From: Fervidifonticultor_A sp037443565
GTDB lineage: Bacteria; Sysuimicrobiota; Sysuimicrobiia; Sysuimicrobiales; Humicultoraceae
NCBI GenBank assembly: GCA_037443565.1
Contig: JBBIOB010000001.1
Span: 102,735 to 166,734, forward strand
DNA: 64,000 nucleotides
Direction of reading: 5' to 3'
A program made the position numbers and the translations under genes. Shown here in pieces: positions 63,420-64,000 of the stretch (position 1 is the stretch's first letter; every line of letters begins with the position of its first letter). A model generated the notes under the pieces. It searched no databases, was not told where the DNA came from, and saw nothing but the letters and a program-made list of their open reading frames with translations.

Positions 63420-63718
63420 TCGGTGCGGCTCGCCACAGGTACGTGGTCTGCTACGATGTCCGTGAGCCCAAACGGCTGCGGAAGACCCACGAAACTATGC
63501 TCGGGTACGGGGATCCCATTCAATACTCGGTGTTCATCTGTGATCTGTCAGGTTCTGAACGCCTTCTCATGGAGGAGGCACTCAGACAGGTGGCCCGTCT
63601 CTCAGAGGATGCGGTCCACATTGTCGATCTGGGCCCCGCCCGAGGACGCACCCTAACCAAGGTCCGGAGTCTCGGGAGTGCGGCCCCTCCTGCTCCACGG
63701 CGCTATACTGTACTGTGA
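63416..63718 (+). CDS. cas2: Cas2, spacer acquisition
   Basis: A 100-residue Cas2 with the start strand RYVVCYDVREPKRLRKTHE and the core YGDPIQYSVFICDLS. It bridges two Cas1 dimers in the integration complex. Translation begins at an ATGA overlap with cas4-cas1. It is the last gene of the operon and is followed by the candidate leader. Confidence 0.92.
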   Translation: MIGAARHRYVVCYDVREPKRLRKTHETMLGYGDPIQYSVFICDLSGSERLLMEEALRQVARLSEDAVHIVDLGPARGRTLTKVRSLGSAAPPAPRRYTVL

Positions 63719-63943
63719 AAACCGGTTGTGGTTGGTCCACCTTGACAACCGAGTGCGTTATCTGTGTTGCGAGCGGTTCGGTCGTGCAGCCCACCCTGGG
63801 GACCGCTCGCAGGCTGGATGTTAGGTGTCGCGCCCAATTTGGCCGGGGTTGCCCCGTAACCCCCCCAGCGATTCGTCTGAAGCCTGTGGCGCTCGCATTC
63901 GGCATCCAAGCCCCGCGCCCCATCAGGGCGTTTGGCAGGCGCT
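63719..63943 (+). promoter_or_regulatory. Candidate CRISPR leader
   Basis: About 225 bp with no convincing gene between cas2 and the first repeat-like unit. A short A/T-richer stretch follows the cas2 stop, and the rest is GC-rich. Position next to cas2 and ahead of the repeat suggests a leader on the plus strand. No promoter was assigned with confidence. Confidence 0.4.
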
Positions 63944-63979
63944 GTTTCCGCCGTTGAGAGACGGCGGCCCCATTGAAGC
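63944..63979 (+). CRISPR. Likely first CRISPR repeat of an array cut by the window edge
   Basis: A 36-base unit starting GTTTCC and ending ATTGAAGC, with an internal hairpin of CCGCCGT (63948-63954) and ACGGCGG (63961-63967) around a 6-base loop. The ATTGAA-type 3' end is the usual 5' handle of type I crRNAs. The following 21 bases to the window end would be spacer 1. Only one copy is visible, so the call rests on shape and on position after cas2. Confidence 0.55.
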
Positions 63980-64000
63980 TCGCGTTTCGCGGCGCAACTG

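Noticed and set aside
63719..63923. Short open frames after cas2
   Set aside because: They have no ribosome site or family resemblance and overlap the candidate leader.

Overview
The window is very GC-rich and densely packed. Genes lie in long same-strand runs, often with 1-20 bp overlaps. It is bacterial, with a Tat-type binding protein, many ABC importers, a LysR/LuxR regulator set and an ATP-type PEP carboxykinase. The mix of corrinoid C1 chemistry, phosphonate use and a type I-G (old I-U) CRISPR system points to an uncultivated soil or subsurface lineage. I cannot place the phylum from sequence alone, because no rRNA or tRNA gene was recognised.

Region 1 (1-9147): the start of a membrane protein gene, a LysE-type exporter, an aminoglycoside/choline-kinase-like phosphotransferase, a broken alpha/beta hydrolase, a small virulence-factor-domain protein, an aldehyde dehydrogenase, a glutamine amidotransferase, and an importer (ATPase, fused double permease, binding protein). 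Region 2 (9363-25764, minus strand): one very long run, probably transcribed from a LuxR-like regulator. It contains MetF-MetV methylenetetrahydrofolate reductase, a pterin-binding methyltransferase, a B12-reactivation-domain protein, a RACo/RamA-like corrinoid activator, a homocysteine methyltransferase-like protein, an MtmB-family methyltransferase lacking pyrrolysine, a corrinoid protein, a polyamine-type ABC importer, a second kinase-like protein, an MFS carrier and a PHP hydrolase. The set reads as uptake and corrinoid-dependent demethylation of a methylated amine, with the methyl group passed to tetrahydrofolate. Region 3 (25920-32886, plus): two paralogous dimethylglycine/sarcosine-dehydrogenase-like flavoproteins around a class III aminotransferase, then a VapBC-type module. 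These dehydrogenases should also feed C1 units to tetrahydrofolate.

Region 4 (32927-45391) is a 2-aminoethylphosphonate locus: PhnW and its ABC importer, an aldehyde dehydrogenase in a tight operon with a short citrate-synthase-family protein and two CoA-transferase subunits, a divergent LysR regulator with a palindromic operator, a PbfA-like ammonia-lyase and a histidine phosphatase. Region 5 (45405-52533): a GCS2-type ligase, an SDR, a PHP phosphatase, an MFS carrier, PEP carboxykinase and a phosphofructokinase with pyrophosphate-type active-site residues.

Region 6 (52590-64000): a 1.63 kb element with perfect 28 bp inverted ends and one gene of an uncharacterised family. It abuts a WYL regulator and then a complete type I-G CRISPR-Cas operon: a relic N-terminal piece of a second cas3, cas3, csb3/cas8u2, csb1/cas7, csb2/cas5-cas6, a cas4-cas1 fusion and cas2. 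A candidate leader and what looks like the first CRISPR repeat lie at the window edge.
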